Positions 21,345-32,879 of a stretch of 64,000 bases of DNA are shown piece by piece (within the stretch, counting starts at the first letter, position 1; each line of letters begins with the position of its first letter). A program made the translations under genes and the position numbers. The notes under the pieces are model-generated. The model worked only from the letters and a program-made list of their open reading frames with translations, searched no databases and was not told the origin of the DNA. The DNA is taken from positions 62,001 through 126,000 of the forward strand of contig JFHF01000020.1 in the NCBI GenBank assembly GCA_000648925.1, read 5' to 3'. The DNA comes from Caballeronia jiangsuensis. Lineage in GTDB: Bacteria; Pseudomonadota; Gammaproteobacteria; Burkholderiales; Burkholderiaceae.

Positions 21345-21848
21345 TTATTGCGACAGCGTTTTCGCCGCCTCGACCTGACTTTCGAAGTACGTCTGGAACG
21401 TGAGCGCAAGACCGGTCATCAACAGGAACGCGCCGAACAGGAGCGAAAAAATCACGACGAAAATGACCGTCCAGCCGGAGCGGCTGCTGCGGCCAGTGTG
21501 CGCATTGAACTGCGCGTCCCATTTGGCGTCGGGGCGCAGGCCGTAGACGATGGCAGAGAGAAAGGCGGCGAGCAGCGAAATCGCGCCTGGAAACGCCAGC
21601 ACCCAGCCGAGAAGCGAAGTGCGCTCCGTTTCCGCGAGCAGCAGATAGCCGAACGCACCCATAACGATGCCGACGATATGCGCCCAGCCGTACTTGTCGC
21701 GCATTCCATACAGATAGAAGCGGTGCAAGCCGATGTAGCCGAACAGGAACGCGAGCGCGGCGGTCAGCGTTTTCGAACGGAAATAGGGTGGAACCTGCTT
21801 GCCGGCCGGCTTTGAGCCGGCTTGCGTGGCGACGGACGAGGAAGTCAT
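21345..21848 (-). CDS. TM2-domain membrane protein
   Basis: This 167-residue protein contains a TM2 domain: a hydrophobic hairpin with ALAFLFGYIGLHRFYLYGM and a second helix, then two further hydrophobic segments (about residues 78-95 and 124-150). TM2 proteins are inner-membrane proteins without a defined biochemical role. The gene converges on the radical SAM gene with a 4-bp gap. Confidence 0.8.
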   Translation of the reverse strand: MTSSSVATQAGSKPAGKQVPPYFRSKTLTAALAFLFGYIGLHRFYLYGMRDKYGWAHIVGIVMGAFGYLLLAETERTSLLGWVLAFPGAISLLAAFLSAIVYGLRPDAKWDAQFNAHTGRSSRSGWTVIFVVIFSLLFGAFLLMTGLALTFQTYFESQVEAAKTLSQ

Positions 21849-22029
21849 CAGCGAAAGCGGTGGTGGAAAGAGGCGGGCGTCGCTTGAATGCGGACGCGGT
21901 CAGCCATTTTACGCCGACGTGTGTCCACGCCACCAATGGCGCGTCGCCGCGTCGCCGTGATTCCCGGTATCCGGAAATGTGCTGGAATCGTTCCGAATCC
22001 GGCTCGGATTCAAAAAATGCGTTAAGTGT

Positions 22030-22058
22030 TTGTTCGAGCTTCAGATTCCGGCTATAAT
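22030..22058 (+). promoter_or_regulatory. Promoter of the rpsP operon
   Basis: TTGTTC (22030-22035), a 17-bp spacer and TATAAT (22053-22058) form a good sigma-70 promoter 46 bp before rpsP. Confidence 0.7.
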
Positions 22059-22103
22059 CGCCTGTTCTCGTTGTTCCGAACCTCGGTTTTCAAGGATTTC
22101 AGC

Positions 22104-22358
22104 ATGGTCATCATCCGCTTGGCTCGTGGCGGCTCGAAGAAGCGCCCGTTCTACAACATCGTTGCAACCGACTCGCGTAGCCGCCGTGATGGCCGCTTCA
22201 TCGAGCGCGTGGGTTTCTACAACCCGGTCGCGACCAAAGGCGAATCGCTGCGCATCGCTCAGGATCGCCTGACGTACTGGCAAGGCGTTGGCGCGCAGCT
22301 GTCGCCGACCGTCGAGCGTCTCGTCAAGCAAGCTCAGCAAGCCCAGCCGGCTGCTTAA
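22104..22358 (+). CDS. rpsP: 30S ribosomal protein S16
   Basis: This 84-residue protein starts [20 protein letters not shown], characteristic of bS16. It is first in the conserved rpsP-rimM-trmD-rplS operon. The longer open frame upstream contains the promoter and is not coding. Confidence 0.97.
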   Translation: MVIIRLARGGSKKRPFYNIVATDSRSRRDGRFIERVGFYNPVATKGESLRIAQDRLTYWQGVGAQLSPTVERLVKQAQQAQPAA

Positions 22359-22412
22359 GCTCGCTTCGTCGACGCTGTAACAGCCGCTCGAAACCTGCCC
22401 AAAGATTCGCCG

Positions 22413-23135
22413 ATGTCTACGCGCAATTCTGAATCCGGCCGCGTGCCGGAAGATATCGGCCGATCAAAGCCGGGGCACGATGAGAGTTCCGCCACGTTTG
22501 GCGCGTTCGTCCGCAAGCCGGGCGCGCGCCACGTGGCGGTCGACATTTCGAGCTCGAAGACGCCGCAAGGCGGAATCGAATCGGTCGAGGCTTTGCCTGA
22601 CGATGCCGTCGAACTCGGTTTCATCGCCGATGCATATGGTCTCAAAGGCTGGGTCAAGATCGTGCCGCACGCGAACGGCAAGCAGGGCGGCGACGCGCTG
22701 CTGAACGTCAAACGCTGGTGGCTCGTCAAAGGCCGCGATTACAAGTCCGCGCGCTGTCTGCAGTCGAAAGTGCATGCCGATACGATCGTCGCGCGCTTCG
22801 CCGGCTGTGATGACCGTGATACGGCACTCGCGCTGAAAGGCAACACGGTGAATATCGCGCGCAGCGATTTCCCGAAGCTGGACAGCGAAGACGAATTTTA
22901 CTGGGTCGATCTGATCGGCCTGGATGTCGAAAGTGAAGCGGGCGTGGCCTTGGGCCACGTTGCGGATCTGATCGACAACGGCGCGCATTCCATCCTGCGG
23001 ATCGAATATCCGAGTACCGACAAGGATGGCAAGCCCGTCACCGGCGAGCGGCTTATTCCGTTCGTCGGCGTGTATGTGAAGACGGTGGACCGGGCGGCGA
23101 AGCGTATCGTCGTCGACTGGGACGCCGACTATTGA
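22413..23135 (+). CDS. rimM: 16S rRNA processing protein RimM
   Basis: The protein has 240 residues. The first 65 or so are an extra hydrophilic tail absent from the roughly 180-residue E. coli protein. The RimM core follows with [15 protein letters not shown] and the PRC-barrel region [12 protein letters not shown]...[15 protein letters not shown]. It helps assemble the 30S head together with S19. An internal start near codon 67 is possible, but longer forms are common in Burkholderia. Confidence 0.93.
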   Translation: MSTRNSESGRVPEDIGRSKPGHDESSATFGAFVRKPGARHVAVDISSSKTPQGGIESVEALPDDAVELGFIADAYGLKGWVKIVPHANGKQGGDALLNVKRWWLVKGRDYKSARCLQSKVHADTIVARFAGCDDRDTALALKGNTVNIARSDFPKLDSEDEFYWVDLIGLDVESEAGVALGHVADLIDNGAHSILRIEYPSTDKDGKPVTGERLIPFVGVYVKTVDRAAKRIVVDWDADY

Positions 23136-23160
23136 ACATCGTCACGTTACGGAGAGAGCG

Positions 23161-23931
23161 ATGCAGTTCGATGTCGTGACGCTCTTTCCCGAGATGTTTC
23201 GCGCGCTGACCGACTGGGGCATCACCAGCCGGGCGGTAAAGCAGGAGCGGTTCGGTTTGCGGACGTGGAATCCGCGCGATTTCACTACGGACAGCTACCG
23301 CACCATCGACGATCGCCCTTACGGTGGCGGCCCCGGCATGGTGATGCTGGCGCGCCCGCTGGAAGACGCGATCCACGCGGCAAAGGCTGCGCAGCGCGAG
23401 CAGGGAATTACATCGACGCGCGTCGTGATGATGTCGCCGCAAGGTGCGAAACTGGACCACGACCGCGTGATGCGGTTTGCGCAGGAGCCGGGTCTCGTGC
23501 TGCTGTGCGGCCGTTACGAAGCGATCGACCAACGCCTGATCGACCGTGAAGTGGACGAAGAGGTAAGCCTCGGCGACTTCGTGCTGTCGGGCGGAGAACT
23601 TCCCGCGATGGCGCTGATGGACGCCGTGGTGCGCCAGTTGCCCGGCGTGCTGAACGACGCGCAATCGGCGGTGCAGGACAGTTTCGTCGATGTCTTGCTC
23701 GACTGCCCGCACTACACGCGTCCGGAAGAGTACGAAGGCGTGCGTGTTCCCGATGTGCTGCTCGGCGGCCATCACAAGGAAATCGACGCCTGGCGCAGGC
23801 GCGAAGCATTACGCAACACATTCAACAAGCGGCCCGATCTGATCAGGCGGGCGCGTGACAGCAAGATGTTGAGCCGCACCGACGAGGCGTGGCTCGCAGA
23901 ACTCGCGAAGGAAGCGTCGAAGTCTGCATAG
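23161..23931 (+). CDS. trmD: tRNA (guanine37-N1)-methyltransferase
   Basis: This 256-residue SPOUT-class methyltransferase has the trefoil-knot motifs [13 protein letters not shown] and [19 protein letters not shown]. It methylates G37 of tRNAs to prevent +1 frameshifting. It is the third gene of the rpsP operon. Confidence 0.96.
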   Translation: MQFDVVTLFPEMFRALTDWGITSRAVKQERFGLRTWNPRDFTTDSYRTIDDRPYGGGPGMVMLARPLEDAIHAAKAAQREQGITSTRVVMMSPQGAKLDHDRVMRFAQEPGLVLLCGRYEAIDQRLIDREVDEEVSLGDFVLSGGELPAMALMDAVVRQLPGVLNDAQSAVQDSFVDVLLDCPHYTRPEEYEGVRVPDVLLGGHHKEIDAWRRREALRNTFNKRPDLIRRARDSKMLSRTDEAWLAELAKEASKSA

Positions 23932-24061
23932 ATTTCGGGCGGACGAGCGGGAAAATGGGGGCGCTGGCTGAAAATCGGCGCCTGAAGCAAACCCATCCTC
24001 TACCGGGCCTGACGCAAATACAAGGCACGCAACTTCGGCAAGATGGCACAAGGAGTCAGTA

Positions 24062-24451
24062 ATGAATCTGATTGAGCAACTCGAGAAGGAAGAGATCGCA
24101 CGCGTTCTGGGCGAGAAGAGCATCCCCGACTTCGCGCCGGGCGATACCGTCATCGTCAACGTGAACGTGGTCGAAGGCACGCGTAAGCGTGTCCAGGCTT
24201 ACGAAGGCGTCGTCATCGCGAAGCGTAACCGTGGCCTGAACTCGAACTTCATCGTCCGCAAGATTTCGTCGGGCGAAGGCGTCGAGCGTACGTTCCAGAC
24301 CTACTCGCCGCTGCTCGCGAGCATCGTCGTGAAGCGTCGTGGCGATGTTCGCCGCGCGAAGCTCTACTACCTGCGCGAGCGTTCGGGCAAGTCGGCTCGA
24401 ATCAAAGAAAAGCTGGTCTTCAAAGACAAGGCTGCTGCTTCCGCAGAGTAA
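24062..24451 (+). CDS. rplS: 50S ribosomal protein L19
   Basis: This 129-residue bL19 has [18 protein letters not shown], the [15 protein letters not shown] loop and [18 protein letters not shown]. It closes the rpsP-rimM-trmD-rplS operon and is followed by a terminator. Confidence 0.97.
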   Translation: MNLIEQLEKEEIARVLGEKSIPDFAPGDTVIVNVNVVEGTRKRVQAYEGVVIAKRNRGLNSNFIVRKISSGEGVERTFQTYSPLLASIVVKRRGDVRRAKLYYLRERSGKSARIKEKLVFKDKAAASAE

Positions 24452-24476
24452 GTCGCTGGCGAGGCGTAGTACGGAA

Positions 24477-24502
24477 AAAGCACCCCATGTGGGTGCTTTT
24501 TT
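24477..24502 (+). terminator. Terminator of the rpsP-rplS operon
   Basis: The stem gcaccc/gggtgc with flanking A and T tracts (aaaag...cttttttc) lies directly after rplS. Confidence 0.85.
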
Positions 24503-24549
24503 CTTTGGTGTGTTCAAATTGAGACTTCGACAGCCCAGTTCTCGACCCC

Positions 24550-25257
24550 GTGTCCACCGGAAAGACTTCGACTCCCCGCATCCTCGAACCCGAAAAGATG
24601 CCCGTCCTCTCGACGGGTGAGACACTCCCGCCCATTCCGCCAGAGCGCCTCACGCCGGAAGGCCTGCGCGCGCGTTTCGCGCTGAATCTCGACTGGACGC
24701 AGGAAGAACGCGAGCAGCGCATCAAGGCGATCGGCGGCGATCCGCGCGTGGCTTCCGTGCTGGTGCCGCTCGTCGTGCGCGAGGGCGGCTTGACCGTGCT
24801 GCTGACGCAGCGGGCCGATCATCTGTCGGATCACGCCGGGCAGATCAGCTTTCCGGGCGGCCGACGCGAGCCCGAAGACGCCGATGCCGCCGCCACCGCG
24901 CTGCGCGAGGCCTACGAAGAAGTCGCCCTGGGTGCGGAACATTGCGAGATCATCGGGGCGATGCCCGAATATCTGACGGGCACGGGCTTCAAGGTGACGC
25001 CTGTCGTTGCGCTGGTGCATCCGCCTTTTACCCTGAAGGCCGATACATGCGAAGTCGCCGATATCTTCGAAGTGCCGCTCGCGTGGCTGATGAATCCGGC
25101 GAACCACGAAGTGCGCGTTTTTCGCTGGGAAGGCGGCGAGCGTCGTTTTTTTGCGATGCCTTACACGCCGGGCGAAAGAAAGGCTCCTTATTTCATCTGG
25201 GGCGCAACGGCCGGCATGTTGCGCAATTTTTATCGCTTTCTCGCGGCTCGCGCGTGA
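24550..25257 (+). CDS. Nudix hydrolase, CoA pyrophosphatase-like
   Basis: This protein of about 235 residues has a Nudix box beginning GGRREPEDADAAATALREAY with EE following, preceded by the CoA-pyrophosphatase block LTQRADHLSDHAGQISFPGG (NudL/Nudt7-like). It probably cleaves CoA or acyl-CoA to phosphopantetheine and 3',5'-ADP. The start is a GTG at 24550; an ATG at 24598 is the alternative, but family members carry a similar extra N-terminus. Confidence 0.88.
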   Translation: MSTGKTSTPRILEPEKMPVLSTGETLPPIPPERLTPEGLRARFALNLDWTQEEREQRIKAIGGDPRVASVLVPLVVREGGLTVLLTQRADHLSDHAGQISFPGGRREPEDADAAATALREAYEEVALGAEHCEIIGAMPEYLTGTGFKVTPVVALVHPPFTLKADTCEVADIFEVPLAWLMNPANHEVRVFRWEGGERRFFAMPYTPGERKAPYFIWGATAGMLRNFYRFLAARA

Positions 25258-25377
25258 CGGCGCGGAAAGTCCGCGTGCTCGCCGCGGCTCGCGCTATTAC
25301 TCAGCGCGCTAAACGCGTATGGCGCTGTGCTATCGTTACGCGAAACTCGAACTAATCCGACCGTTTCGGCGCTTCGC

Positions 25378-26316
25378 ATGACTTTTTTCTCCGTATTGCT
25401 GGCTCTCGTCATTGAGCAAATGCGCGCCTTGTCGCCGCACAATCCGATTTCGGCGTTGCTCCAATATCATGCGGAATCCACCGCGCACGGTTTCGATGCT
25501 GGCAAGGAGAAACACGGCATCGTAGCGTGGCTCGTGGTCGTGCTGCCGTGGACGCTCGCGGTCGGGCTCGTCTACTACGTGCTGTACCGGATCAACTTCG
25601 CTCTGGCGTTTCTGTGGAACGTGGTGATCGTGTACTTCACGCTCGGGTTTCGACAGTTCAGCCACTATTTCACCGACATTCACCTCGCGCTCAACAACGA
25701 CGACGTGCCGCGCGCGCGCGAAGTGCTGAACGAATGGACCGGCATCGACACGGTCGATATGCCCGTCAGCGAAATCGTGCGGCATACGCTGGTTCACGCG
25801 GTGGTGGCGTCGCACCGGCATGTGTTCGGCGTGTTCTTCTGGTTCCTGATTCCGATCGGCCCGGCGGGCGCGGTGCTGTATCGCATCGCCGAATATCTGG
25901 CGCGCGCATGGGCGAAGCCGAATCCGGAGCGCACCGCCGAGTTTTCGTCGTTCGCACAGCGCGCGTTTTTTGTCATCGACTGGGTGCCGGTGCGTCTGAC
26001 CGCGCTCGGCTTTGCGATCGTCGGCAATTTCGAGGATGCGATCTACGCGTGGCGCAATCACGCGCGTCAGTGGCCGGACGCGAACGAAGGCGTGTTGCTC
26101 GCCGCAGGCAGCGGTGCGCTGGGCGCGCGTCTCGCCGGTCCGCTGGCGGAGCCGCTTTCCGTCGAAGCGCTTGCCGTGGGCGATGCGAGCCCGTTGCCCG
26201 TCGGCGACGATTGCACGCCGCGCACGCTGCAATCGGCCGTCGGTCTCGTGTGGCGCGCGGTGATTCTGTGGATGCTGTTGCTGCTGATGCTGACGATCGC
26301 CGTGTGGCTGGCGTAA
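25378..26316 (+). CDS. CobD/CbiB-family membrane protein
   Basis: This 312-residue membrane protein begins MTFFSVLLALVIEQMRAL and has several hydrophobic segments (about residues 1-16, 55-95, 150-170 and 290-312). The pattern matches Burkholderiales proteins annotated as CobD/CbiB family, distantly related to adenosylcobinamide-phosphate synthase. No cobalamin genes are nearby, so a role in B12 synthesis is doubtful. The start follows the first hydrophobic helix. Confidence 0.75.
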   Translation: MTFFSVLLALVIEQMRALSPHNPISALLQYHAESTAHGFDAGKEKHGIVAWLVVVLPWTLAVGLVYYVLYRINFALAFLWNVVIVYFTLGFRQFSHYFTDIHLALNNDDVPRAREVLNEWTGIDTVDMPVSEIVRHTLVHAVVASHRHVFGVFFWFLIPIGPAGAVLYRIAEYLARAWAKPNPERTAEFSSFAQRAFFVIDWVPVRLTALGFAIVGNFEDAIYAWRNHARQWPDANEGVLLAAGSGALGARLAGPLAEPLSVEALAVGDASPLPVGDDCTPRTLQSAVGLVWRAVILWMLLLLMLTIAVWLA

Positions 26317-26640
26317 TCAGTCGTCGAGCGGATCGCGCGCCGTCTGACAATTCCAGCACACGGTGAATTGCGGTTCCAGCCACTCGCCGCAATGCTTGCA
26401 TCTCCAGGGCCGGGCGTTCGCGTCCGGCCCTTTTCTCGCGCGCTCCAGAAGGCGCAAGGCCAACGCTTCGTCGCGATCGTCGACGATCCATATCTCCGGC
26501 GCGCACTGATCCGCCGGAATCTCTCCCATCGCGCCGTTCAGATAGCGGTTGTGCAACTCGCACGGCACGCCCGCGGTCGCGAGCACGTTCACCCAGTGCT
26601 GCGCCGTGATCAGGTTAGGAGCGCGCGTGAGACGCTTCAT
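26317..26640 (-). CDS. DUF2007 and zinc-ribbon protein
   Basis: The protein has 107 residues. The N-terminal part ([20 protein letters not shown]) looks like the DUF2007 signal-transduction-like fold. The C-terminus has a zinc ribbon, [18 protein letters not shown]. Its ATG overlaps the rsgA stop (ATGA), so the two are translationally coupled. Function is unknown. Confidence 0.85.
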   Translation of the reverse strand: MKRLTRAPNLITAQHWVNVLATAGVPCELHNRYLNGAMGEIPADQCAPEIWIVDDRDEALALRLLERARKGPDANARPWRCKHCGEWLEPQFTVCWNCQTARDPLDD

Positions 26641-27563
26641 CGAACGATCTGGCTGGCTTCGTGGACGAGCTGTGCGTAGAGCGCGTGACGCTCGGGGCGA
26701 ATCTTGCCGGCGTCGACGGCTTCGAGCACCGCGCAGCCAGGCTCGTGCAGATGATGGCAGTTGTAGAAGCGGCAATGCCCGAGATAGGGCCGGAAATCCG
26801 CGAAGGCGCGCTCGAGTTGGCCTTCGGACAGATGATGCAGGCCGAACTCCTGAAAACCCGGCGAATCGATCAGCGCGCCGCCGCCGGGCAGGTCGTAGAG
26901 ACGCGTGAACGTGGTCGTGTGGCGACCGCTATTGAGCGCCGATGAAATCTCGCGCGTGGCGGCGTCGGCATCGGGGACGAGCAGGTTCACGAGCGTCGAT
27001 TTGCCCATGCCCGACTGGCCGAGCAGGATCGTCGAGCGATCTTTCAGACGGGCATCGAGTTGCGGATGGACGTCGCCGGGCATCATCTTCGCCGACAGTT
27101 CGACGACCGTGTAACCGAGTTCGCGATACGGCGCGAGCCGTTCGCGCGCGGTCGGCACCGCATGACCGACGTCGATCTTGTTAAGCACGATGAGCGATTC
27201 CAGCCCATGCGCCTCCGCCGCGATCAACGCGCGTCCGAGCAGGTCCTCGCTGAAATGCGGTTCCGTGGCGAGCACGATCAGCAGTTGATCGAGATTCGCG
27301 GCGAAGAGCTTCGACTTGAACTGATCCGAGCGGTAAAGCAGATTGCGCCGCTCGCCGATCTCGACGATCACACCCTGATCCGCCGACGACTGCTCGTAGA
27401 TCACGCGATCGCCGACGGCCACTTCGCTTTTCTTGCCGCGCGGGAAGCACTGAAGCATCGCGCCGCCGTCTTCCGGCGTCACCAGATAGTGACGCCCGTG
27501 CGCCGCGATCACCGTGCCTTCGAGGCGCGCGCCCACGCTCGGATGCTTGGACCCGCGCGTCAT
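26637..27563 (-). CDS. rsgA: Small ribosomal subunit biogenesis GTPase RsgA
   Basis: This 308-residue circularly permuted GTPase has an N-terminal OB fold, then G4 NKID before G1 GQSGMGKST and G3 DSPGF, and the C-terminal zinc site [14 protein letters not shown]. It acts as a checkpoint in late 30S maturation. The start overlaps by 4 bp the end of the upstream M48 peptidase gene; the operon runs M48, rsgA, DUF2007. Confidence 0.95.
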   Translation of the reverse strand: MTRGSKHPSVGARLEGTVIAAHGRHYLVTPEDGGAMLQCFPRGKKSEVAVGDRVIYEQSSADQGVIVEIGERRNLLYRSDQFKSKLFAANLDQLLIVLATEPHFSEDLLGRALIAAEAHGLESLIVLNKIDVGHAVPTARERLAPYRELGYTVVELSAKMMPGDVHPQLDARLKDRSTILLGQSGMGKSTLVNLLVPDADAATREISSALNSGRHTTTFTRLYDLPGGGALIDSPGFQEFGLHHLSEGQLERAFADFRPYLGHCRFYNCHHLHEPGCAVLEAVDAGKIRPERHALYAQLVHEASQIVR

Positions 27564-28828
27564 GCGGCGTGTTGCATCAGGCGGTCGATGCGCTGCGAGG
27601 CGGGCGGATGCGAATAATAGAACGCGGTGTAGATGGGATCGGGCGTGAGCGTCGATGCGTTGTCCTCGTAGAGCTTCACGAGCGCGTTCACGAGATCCTT
27701 CGGATCGGTCTGGCTGGCGGCGAAGGCATCGGCTTCGAACTCGTTCTTGCGCGAAGTCAGGCTGCCGAGCGGCGTGATGAAGAACATGAACACCGGCAGC
27801 ACGAGCATGAAGAGGACGAGCGCGAGCCCGTTGTTGCTGCCGACGAGCGACGGCCGCACGCCCAGACCCTCGTAGAACCACGTCGTCTGGATGAGCCAGC
27901 CGAGCAGCGCGAGCATCGCGAGGCTGATGCCGAACATGACGATCATCAGCTTGAGCACGTGACGGCGCTTGAAGTGGCCGAGTTCGTGCGCGAGCACCGC
28001 TTCGATCTCGCTGCCGGAAAGACGCGCGAGCAGGGTATCGAAGAAAACGATGCGCTTGGTCGCGCCGAAGCCCGTGAAATACGCGTTGCCGTGCGCGGAG
28101 CGGCGGCTGCCGTCCATCACGAACAGGCCCTTCGCGGCGAAGCCCGTGCGCGACATCAGATTCGTGATGCGCGCGACGAGCGCCTCGTCCTTCAGCGGTT
28201 CGAACTTGTTGAAGAGCGGGGCGATGAAGGTCGGATAGATGATCATCGCGAGCAACTGGAATGCGACCCATACCATCCACGTCCACAGCCACCAGAACGT
28301 GCCGGCGCGGTCCATCAGCCAGAGCGTGAGCAGCAGAAGCGGCGCGCCGATCACGACCGCGAGCGCCGTGCCCTTCACGAGATCGGCGAAAAAGAGCTTC
28401 TTCGACATGCGATTGAAGCCGAACTTTTCCTCGATCACGAAATGGCGGATGTAATCGAACGGTAGATCGATGATGCTCGTGATCGCGACCACCGACGCCA
28501 CCAGCGCGATCTGACCGAGATAACCGCGGCCGAGCCAGTCCGAAATGGCGAGATCGAGCGCCTGGACGCCGCCGAGCAGCGTCAGCGCGACGAGCACGAC
28601 CGCGCTCGTGACGACCTCGATCATCGTGAGGCGCGTGCGCTCCACGGTGTAATCCGCGGCGCGCTGATGCGCGGTCAGCGGGATCGTGCCGGAGAATTGC
28701 GACGGCACGCCGTTGCGGTGCGCGGCGACGTAGCGAATCTGCCGCGACGCGAGCCAGAGCTTGGTCGAGACCATCGCGACCAGGGCGACGACGAAGATCG
28801 TCGAGAAAGCGAGAGTGAGGTTGGTCAT
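27560..28828 (-). CDS. M48-family (Ste24-like) membrane zinc peptidase
   Basis: This 422-residue protein has a multi-pass N-terminal half, the zinc motif HELGH (in [13 protein letters not shown]) and the third ligand in NEFEADAFA. The length and N-terminal domain match Ste24/CAAX-prenyl-protease-1-like M48 peptidases. In bacteria these are thought to act in membrane protein quality control. It is first gene of a leftward operon with rsgA. Confidence 0.9.
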   Translation of the reverse strand: MTNLTLAFSTIFVVALVAMVSTKLWLASRQIRYVAAHRNGVPSQFSGTIPLTAHQRAADYTVERTRLTMIEVVTSAVVLVALTLLGGVQALDLAISDWLGRGYLGQIALVASVVAITSIIDLPFDYIRHFVIEEKFGFNRMSKKLFFADLVKGTALAVVIGAPLLLLTLWLMDRAGTFWWLWTWMVWVAFQLLAMIIYPTFIAPLFNKFEPLKDEALVARITNLMSRTGFAAKGLFVMDGSRRSAHGNAYFTGFGATKRIVFFDTLLARLSGSEIEAVLAHELGHFKRRHVLKLMIVMFGISLAMLALLGWLIQTTWFYEGLGVRPSLVGSNNGLALVLFMLVLPVFMFFITPLGSLTSRKNEFEADAFAASQTDPKDLVNALVKLYEDNASTLTPDPIYTAFYYSHPPASQRIDRLMQHAA

Positions 28829-28916
28829 CCGGGACTTCCGATTGAACTATGCGAGAATTATAGGTTCTAGGCCGTGCCGACGCGCAGTGGCTTTCCCATC
28901 TCTCAGGCCGCTTCTC

Positions 28917-29525
28917 ATGACCGACATCTCCGCCGCCCCCGAATCAGACGAAAACGCGCTCGTGCGCAGCGACATGAACCTCGTGTGGCTCGACATGGAG
29001 ATGACCGGTCTCGATCCGGACAACGATCGCATCATCGAGATCGCGGTGGTCGTGACGAATTCGACGCTCGACAGGATGGTGGAAGGGCCGGTGCTCGCGA
29101 TTCATCAGACGGACGAGGCGCTCGGCCGCATGGACGAGTGGAACCGCAACACGCACGGACGCTCGGGGCTGACCGAACGCGTGAAGGCGTCGACGGTCGA
29201 TGAAGCCGAAGCCACGCGCCAGATCCGCGAGTTTCTCGGCCAGTACGTGCCGCCCGGCAAGTCGCCGATGTGCGGCAACTCGATTTGCCAGGATCGCCGT
29301 TTCATGGCGCGCTGGATGCCCGAGCTGGAGACGTTTTTCCACTACCGCAATCTCGATGTCAGCACCCTGAAGGAACTGTGCCGCCGCTGGCAGCCGGCGA
29401 TCTACAAGGGCTTCCAGAAGCGCGCGATGCATACCGCGCTCGCCGACATTCACGAGTCCATCGACGAACTCAAGTATTACCGCGAGCACTTCCTGATTCC
29501 GTCGGCGCCGGCTGCCGCGTCTTAA
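28917..29525 (+). CDS. orn: Oligoribonuclease
   Basis: This 202-residue DEDDh 3'-5' exonuclease has [20 protein letters not shown], and the later [21 protein letters not shown] contains the catalytic His/Asp. It degrades RNA dinucleotides, including pGpG from c-di-GMP breakdown, and is usually essential. It overlaps the converging mog gene by 4 bp at the stop codons. Confidence 0.96.
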   Translation: MTDISAAPESDENALVRSDMNLVWLDMEMTGLDPDNDRIIEIAVVVTNSTLDRMVEGPVLAIHQTDEALGRMDEWNRNTHGRSGLTERVKASTVDEAEATRQIREFLGQYVPPGKSPMCGNSICQDRRFMARWMPELETFFHYRNLDVSTLKELCRRWQPAIYKGFQKRAMHTALADIHESIDELKYYREHFLIPSAPAAAS

Positions 29526-30157
29526 CTTTTCGGCGGACGGATCGCGCTTTTCGGGCGGAATGCGGCGACCACGTCGGGCCGCGTTTCGATATACGGTCCG
29601 CCGATCAGATCGATGCAGTACGGCACGGCCGCGAAAATGCCCGGCACTTTCTGCTTGCCGTCGGCGTCTTTCAATCCTTCGAGCGTTTCGCGGATCGACT
29701 TCGGCTGTCCCGGCAGGTTGATGATCAGCGCGGCGTGATCTTCGGTTTCGCGGATCACCGCGACTTGCCGCGAAAGAATCGCGGTCGGCACGAAATTCAG
29801 GCTGATCTGGCGCATCTGCTCGCCGAAGCCGGGCATCGGCTTCGTGGCGACGGCGAGCGTCGCCTCGGGCGTCACGTCGCGGCGCGACGGGCCGGTGCCG
29901 CCCGTCGTAAGCACGAGATCGCAGCCGAGCGTATCGACGAGTTCGACGAGCGTCGCGGAAATGGTCGCGGCATCGTCCTGGATGAGGCGCGTCTCCGCGC
30001 GAAAGGGCGTGCTCAGCGCCTCGCCGAGCCACGTTTGCAGCGACGGCAAGCCCTTGTCCTCGTAGACGCCTTGCGACGCGCGATCGCTGATCGACACGAG
30101 CCCGACGATCAACTCGTCCGGATGATTACGCTTCGGTTTCGTCACGATCGTCCTCAT
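29522..30157 (-). CDS. mog: Molybdopterin adenylyltransferase
   Basis: This 211-residue MoaB/Mog-fold protein has [19 protein letters not shown] and the nucleotide/MPT loop [18 protein letters not shown]. It adenylylates molybdopterin before molybdenum insertion. The 5' end overlaps the 3' end of darP by about 32 bp. Confidence 0.92.
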   Translation of the reverse strand: MRTIVTKPKRNHPDELIVGLVSISDRASQGVYEDKGLPSLQTWLGEALSTPFRAETRLIQDDAATISATLVELVDTLGCDLVLTTGGTGPSRRDVTPEATLAVATKPMPGFGEQMRQISLNFVPTAILSRQVAVIRETEDHAALIINLPGQPKSIRETLEGLKDADGKQKVPGIFAAVPYCIDLIGGPYIETRPDVVAAFRPKSAIRPPKS

Positions 30158-30746
30158 CGCCTTCGACGTCTTCGACGTCTTCGTCGTCTTCCGCGCCCGC
30201 CGCGTTTTTGATCCACTGGAACAGTTCGCGGTAATAGCGCGGCGGCTTTTGCTGCTCGCGCTCCTTGCGCGCGTTGCGGATCAGCGTGCGGCCTTCCTGC
30301 GGATCGACGCCCGGATGATTGCGGATGAATTCGGTGAGCGCGGCGTCGTCGGCGAGAAGCTTTTCGCGCGTGCGCTCGATCCAGTGCAGCCGCGCGGTTT
30401 CGGACTTGTTCACGCCACGATACGTATCGAGCGCCGTGCGCAGCGCCGCGACCTCGTCCTCGATCAGCGAGCGCATGACCTTGCCGACGTACTGCACCTG
30501 GCGGCGCTTGCCTTCGTGGTCTGTGATGCGGCGCGCCTCGCGCACGGCGTCGCCGAGACTCTCGGGCATCGGCATGCGTTTGAGCGCATCTTTGGGCAGC
30601 GCGATCAGCGCTTCGCCCAGCTCCTGCAGCGCGTGCATGTCGCGCTTGAGCTGGGATTTGCTCGGACGGTCGTAACCGTTTTCGTCGGGCTCGCGCTCGT
30701 CGTCGCGGCCGGAATCGATCGGTTGAATGCGGGTTTTACGGTTCAT
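30126..30746 (-). CDS. darP: Ribosome-associated protein DarP (YjgA)
   Basis: This 206-residue DUF615 protein has [19 protein letters not shown] and [14 protein letters not shown]. An unusually acidic tail follows. YjgA/DarP associates with late 50S precursors. The start [11 protein letters not shown] is chosen because the region further upstream lacks family similarity and overlaps the pmbA leader. Confidence 0.9.
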   Translation of the reverse strand: MNRKTRIQPIDSGRDDEREPDENGYDRPSKSQLKRDMHALQELGEALIALPKDALKRMPMPESLGDAVREARRITDHEGKRRQVQYVGKVMRSLIEDEVAALRTALDTYRGVNKSETARLHWIERTREKLLADDAALTEFIRNHPGVDPQEGRTLIRNARKEREQQKPPRYYRELFQWIKNAAGAEDDEDVEDVEGDEDDRDETEA

Positions 30747-30960
30747 CCCGACATTGTAGCTTGCGTGCGCACCGTGCCTGAAGCGCGCGTCCGCGTCTGC
30801 GACAAAGCTTGGCGGGTGAATGCACGCCGTCCTTGCTATGATCGCGTGATAGGCCAGTTCCGTTGCTCGACGCCCGATTGCGTGCGCGTCGAGCCGGACA
30901 TTCCGAAGCAACCACGACATGCGCGGGCGCGCGCCGCCCGACTTCCAAAGGCAACCAAAA

Positions 30961-32331
30961 ATGGCAGCAGACATGGACGTCAAGCAACGCTACTTCCCGC
31001 ATACGCAGGACGAACTCAAGGAGATCGCCTCCGACATCCTGCGTTACGCGAAGGAACTCGGCGCGAGCGATGCCGCCACCGAGATCTCCGAAGGCGACGG
31101 CCTGTCAGTGAGCGTGCGGCGCGGCGAAGTCGAGACGATCGAGCACAACCGCGACAAGATGGTCGGGGTGACCGTCTTCATCGGCAAGAAGCGCGGCAAT
31201 GCGAGCACCGCCGACTTCACGCGCGACGCACTGCGCGACACGGTCGCCGCCGCGTACAACATCGCGCGCTTCACGGCCGAGGACAGCGCGGCGGGCCTCG
31301 CCGAAGCGGAACTGCTCGAAAAGGCGCCGCAGGACCTCGATCTCTATCACCCGTGGGACATCGATGCCGAAGAAGCGGCCGAGATCGCGCGCCGCGCGGA
31401 AGCCGCCGCGTTCGCGGTCGACAAGCGCGTGACCAACTCGGAAGGCGCGAGCGTCTCGGCGCAGCATTCGCAATTCGTGCTCGCGACCTCGCGCGGCTTC
31501 ATGGCGGGCTATCCGTACTCGCGGCATTACATCGCGTGCGCGCCGATCGCGGCAGCGGGCCGCGACATGCAGCGCGACGACTGGTACACCTCCAAACGCG
31601 ATGCGTCCGGCCTCGCCGCGCCCGAAGCGGTCGGACGTTACGCCGCCGAGCGCGCGCTCGCACGGCTCGGCGCCAGGAGCCTCGACACGCGCAAGTGCCG
31701 CGTGCTCTTCGAGGCGCCGCTCGCGGCGGGCATTCTCGGCGCGTTCGTGCAGGCGGTGAGCGGCGGCGCGCTCTATCGCAAGACCACGTTCCTCGTCGAT
31801 ACCCTCGGCAAGCCGGTGTTCGCGCCGCATATCCAGATCGTCGAAGACCCGCATGTGAAGGGCGGCATGGGCAGCGCGCCGTTCGACGAGGAAGGCGTGC
31901 GCACGCAGCGTCGCAGCGTGGTCGAGGATGGCGTCGTGCAGGGCTATTTCCTGTCGACGTATTCGGCGCGCAAGCTCGGCATGAAGACCACCGGCAACGC
32001 GGGCGGCTCGCACAATCTGACGATGAAGAGCACGCACACGAAACCCGAAGACGATTTCGAAGCGATGTTGAAAAAGCTCGGCACCGGCCTCTTGCTGACC
32101 GAACTGATGGGGCAGGGCGTGAACTACGTGACGGGCGATTACTCGCGCGGCGCGTCGGGCTTCTGGGTCGAGAACGGCAAGATCGTGCACGCGGTCGAGG
32201 AAATCACCGTGGCGAGTACGTTGCAGGAGATGTTCCGCCACATCGAGGCGATCGGCGCGGATACCGTCGTGCGCGGCACGAAGGAAATCGGCTCGGTGCT
32301 GATCGAACGGATGACGATCGCGGGACAGTGA
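30961..32331 (+). CDS. pmbA: Metalloprotease PmbA/TldE
   Basis: This 456-residue TldD/PmbA-family protein has [20 protein letters not shown], the glycine-rich [11 protein letters not shown] and the C-terminal [12 protein letters not shown]. PmbA (TldE) pairs with TldD to degrade small peptides and mature modified peptides such as microcins. The ATG at 30961 was taken because residues upstream are not family-like. Confidence 0.94.
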   Translation: MAADMDVKQRYFPHTQDELKEIASDILRYAKELGASDAATEISEGDGLSVSVRRGEVETIEHNRDKMVGVTVFIGKKRGNASTADFTRDALRDTVAAAYNIARFTAEDSAAGLAEAELLEKAPQDLDLYHPWDIDAEEAAEIARRAEAAAFAVDKRVTNSEGASVSAQHSQFVLATSRGFMAGYPYSRHYIACAPIAAAGRDMQRDDWYTSKRDASGLAAPEAVGRYAAERALARLGARSLDTRKCRVLFEAPLAAGILGAFVQAVSGGALYRKTTFLVDTLGKPVFAPHIQIVEDPHVKGGMGSAPFDEEGVRTQRRSVVEDGVVQGYFLSTYSARKLGMKTTGNAGGSHNLTMKSTHTKPEDDFEAMLKKLGTGLLLTELMGQGVNYVTGDYSRGASGFWVENGKIVHAVEEITVASTLQEMFRHIEAIGADTVVRGTKEIGSVLIERMTIAGQ

Positions 32332-32351
32332 TCCCCATCCGCTGAAAGACG

Positions 32352-32384
32352 AAGGCTCCGGAACGCATCCGGAGCCTTTTTTCA
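32352..32384. terminator. Terminator between pmbA and folA
   Basis: The stem aaggctccgga/tccggagcctt is followed by a T tract. It lies between the converging pmbA and folA genes. Confidence 0.85.
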
Positions 32385-32879
32385 TTCCGAGGCCGCGATG
32401 CGCTCGTAAGTCACGAACGCGAACGCGAAATCGTTCGGCGCCGCCGCGCGATGCGGCTCGCGGGACACTTCGCGCCACAATTCCGGATCGGGCGCGGGAA
32501 AGCGCGTATCGCCGTCGAAATCGGCGTCGATCTCGGTGACGATCATCTTGTCGGCACGCCCGATGGCATCGCGATACAACTGCGCGCCGCCGATCAGAAA
32601 CGCTTCCTTCGCCGGTTCGAGCGCGAGCGCCGCTTCGAGGCTCGTCACGACGTCGCAGCCTTCGTAGCGCCGCGTGCCATCGCGCGATATGACGATGTTG
32701 CGCCGTCCCGGCAGCGGCCGGCCGATCGATTCGTGCGTCTTGCGGCCCATGATGATGGGCGCGCCCATCGTCGTGCGCTTGAAGAATGCGAGGTCTTCCG
32801 GCAGGCGCCAGGGCAGTTGGTTGTCGCGTCCGATCACGCCATTGCGCGCGCGGGCGACGATCAGGGTCAGCGTCGTCAT
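32382..32879 (-). CDS. folA: Dihydrofolate reductase
   Basis: This 165-residue DHFR has [21 protein letters not shown] and the NADPH block [20 protein letters not shown]. It reduces dihydrofolate to tetrahydrofolate. Its main demand comes from thymidylate synthase, whose gene 2.5 kb away is interrupted. Confidence 0.95.
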   Translation of the reverse strand: MTTLTLIVARARNGVIGRDNQLPWRLPEDLAFFKRTTMGAPIIMGRKTHESIGRPLPGRRNIVISRDGTRRYEGCDVVTSLEAALALEPAKEAFLIGGAQLYRDAIGRADKMIVTEIDADFDGDTRFPAPDPELWREVSREPHRAAAPNDFAFAFVTYERIAASE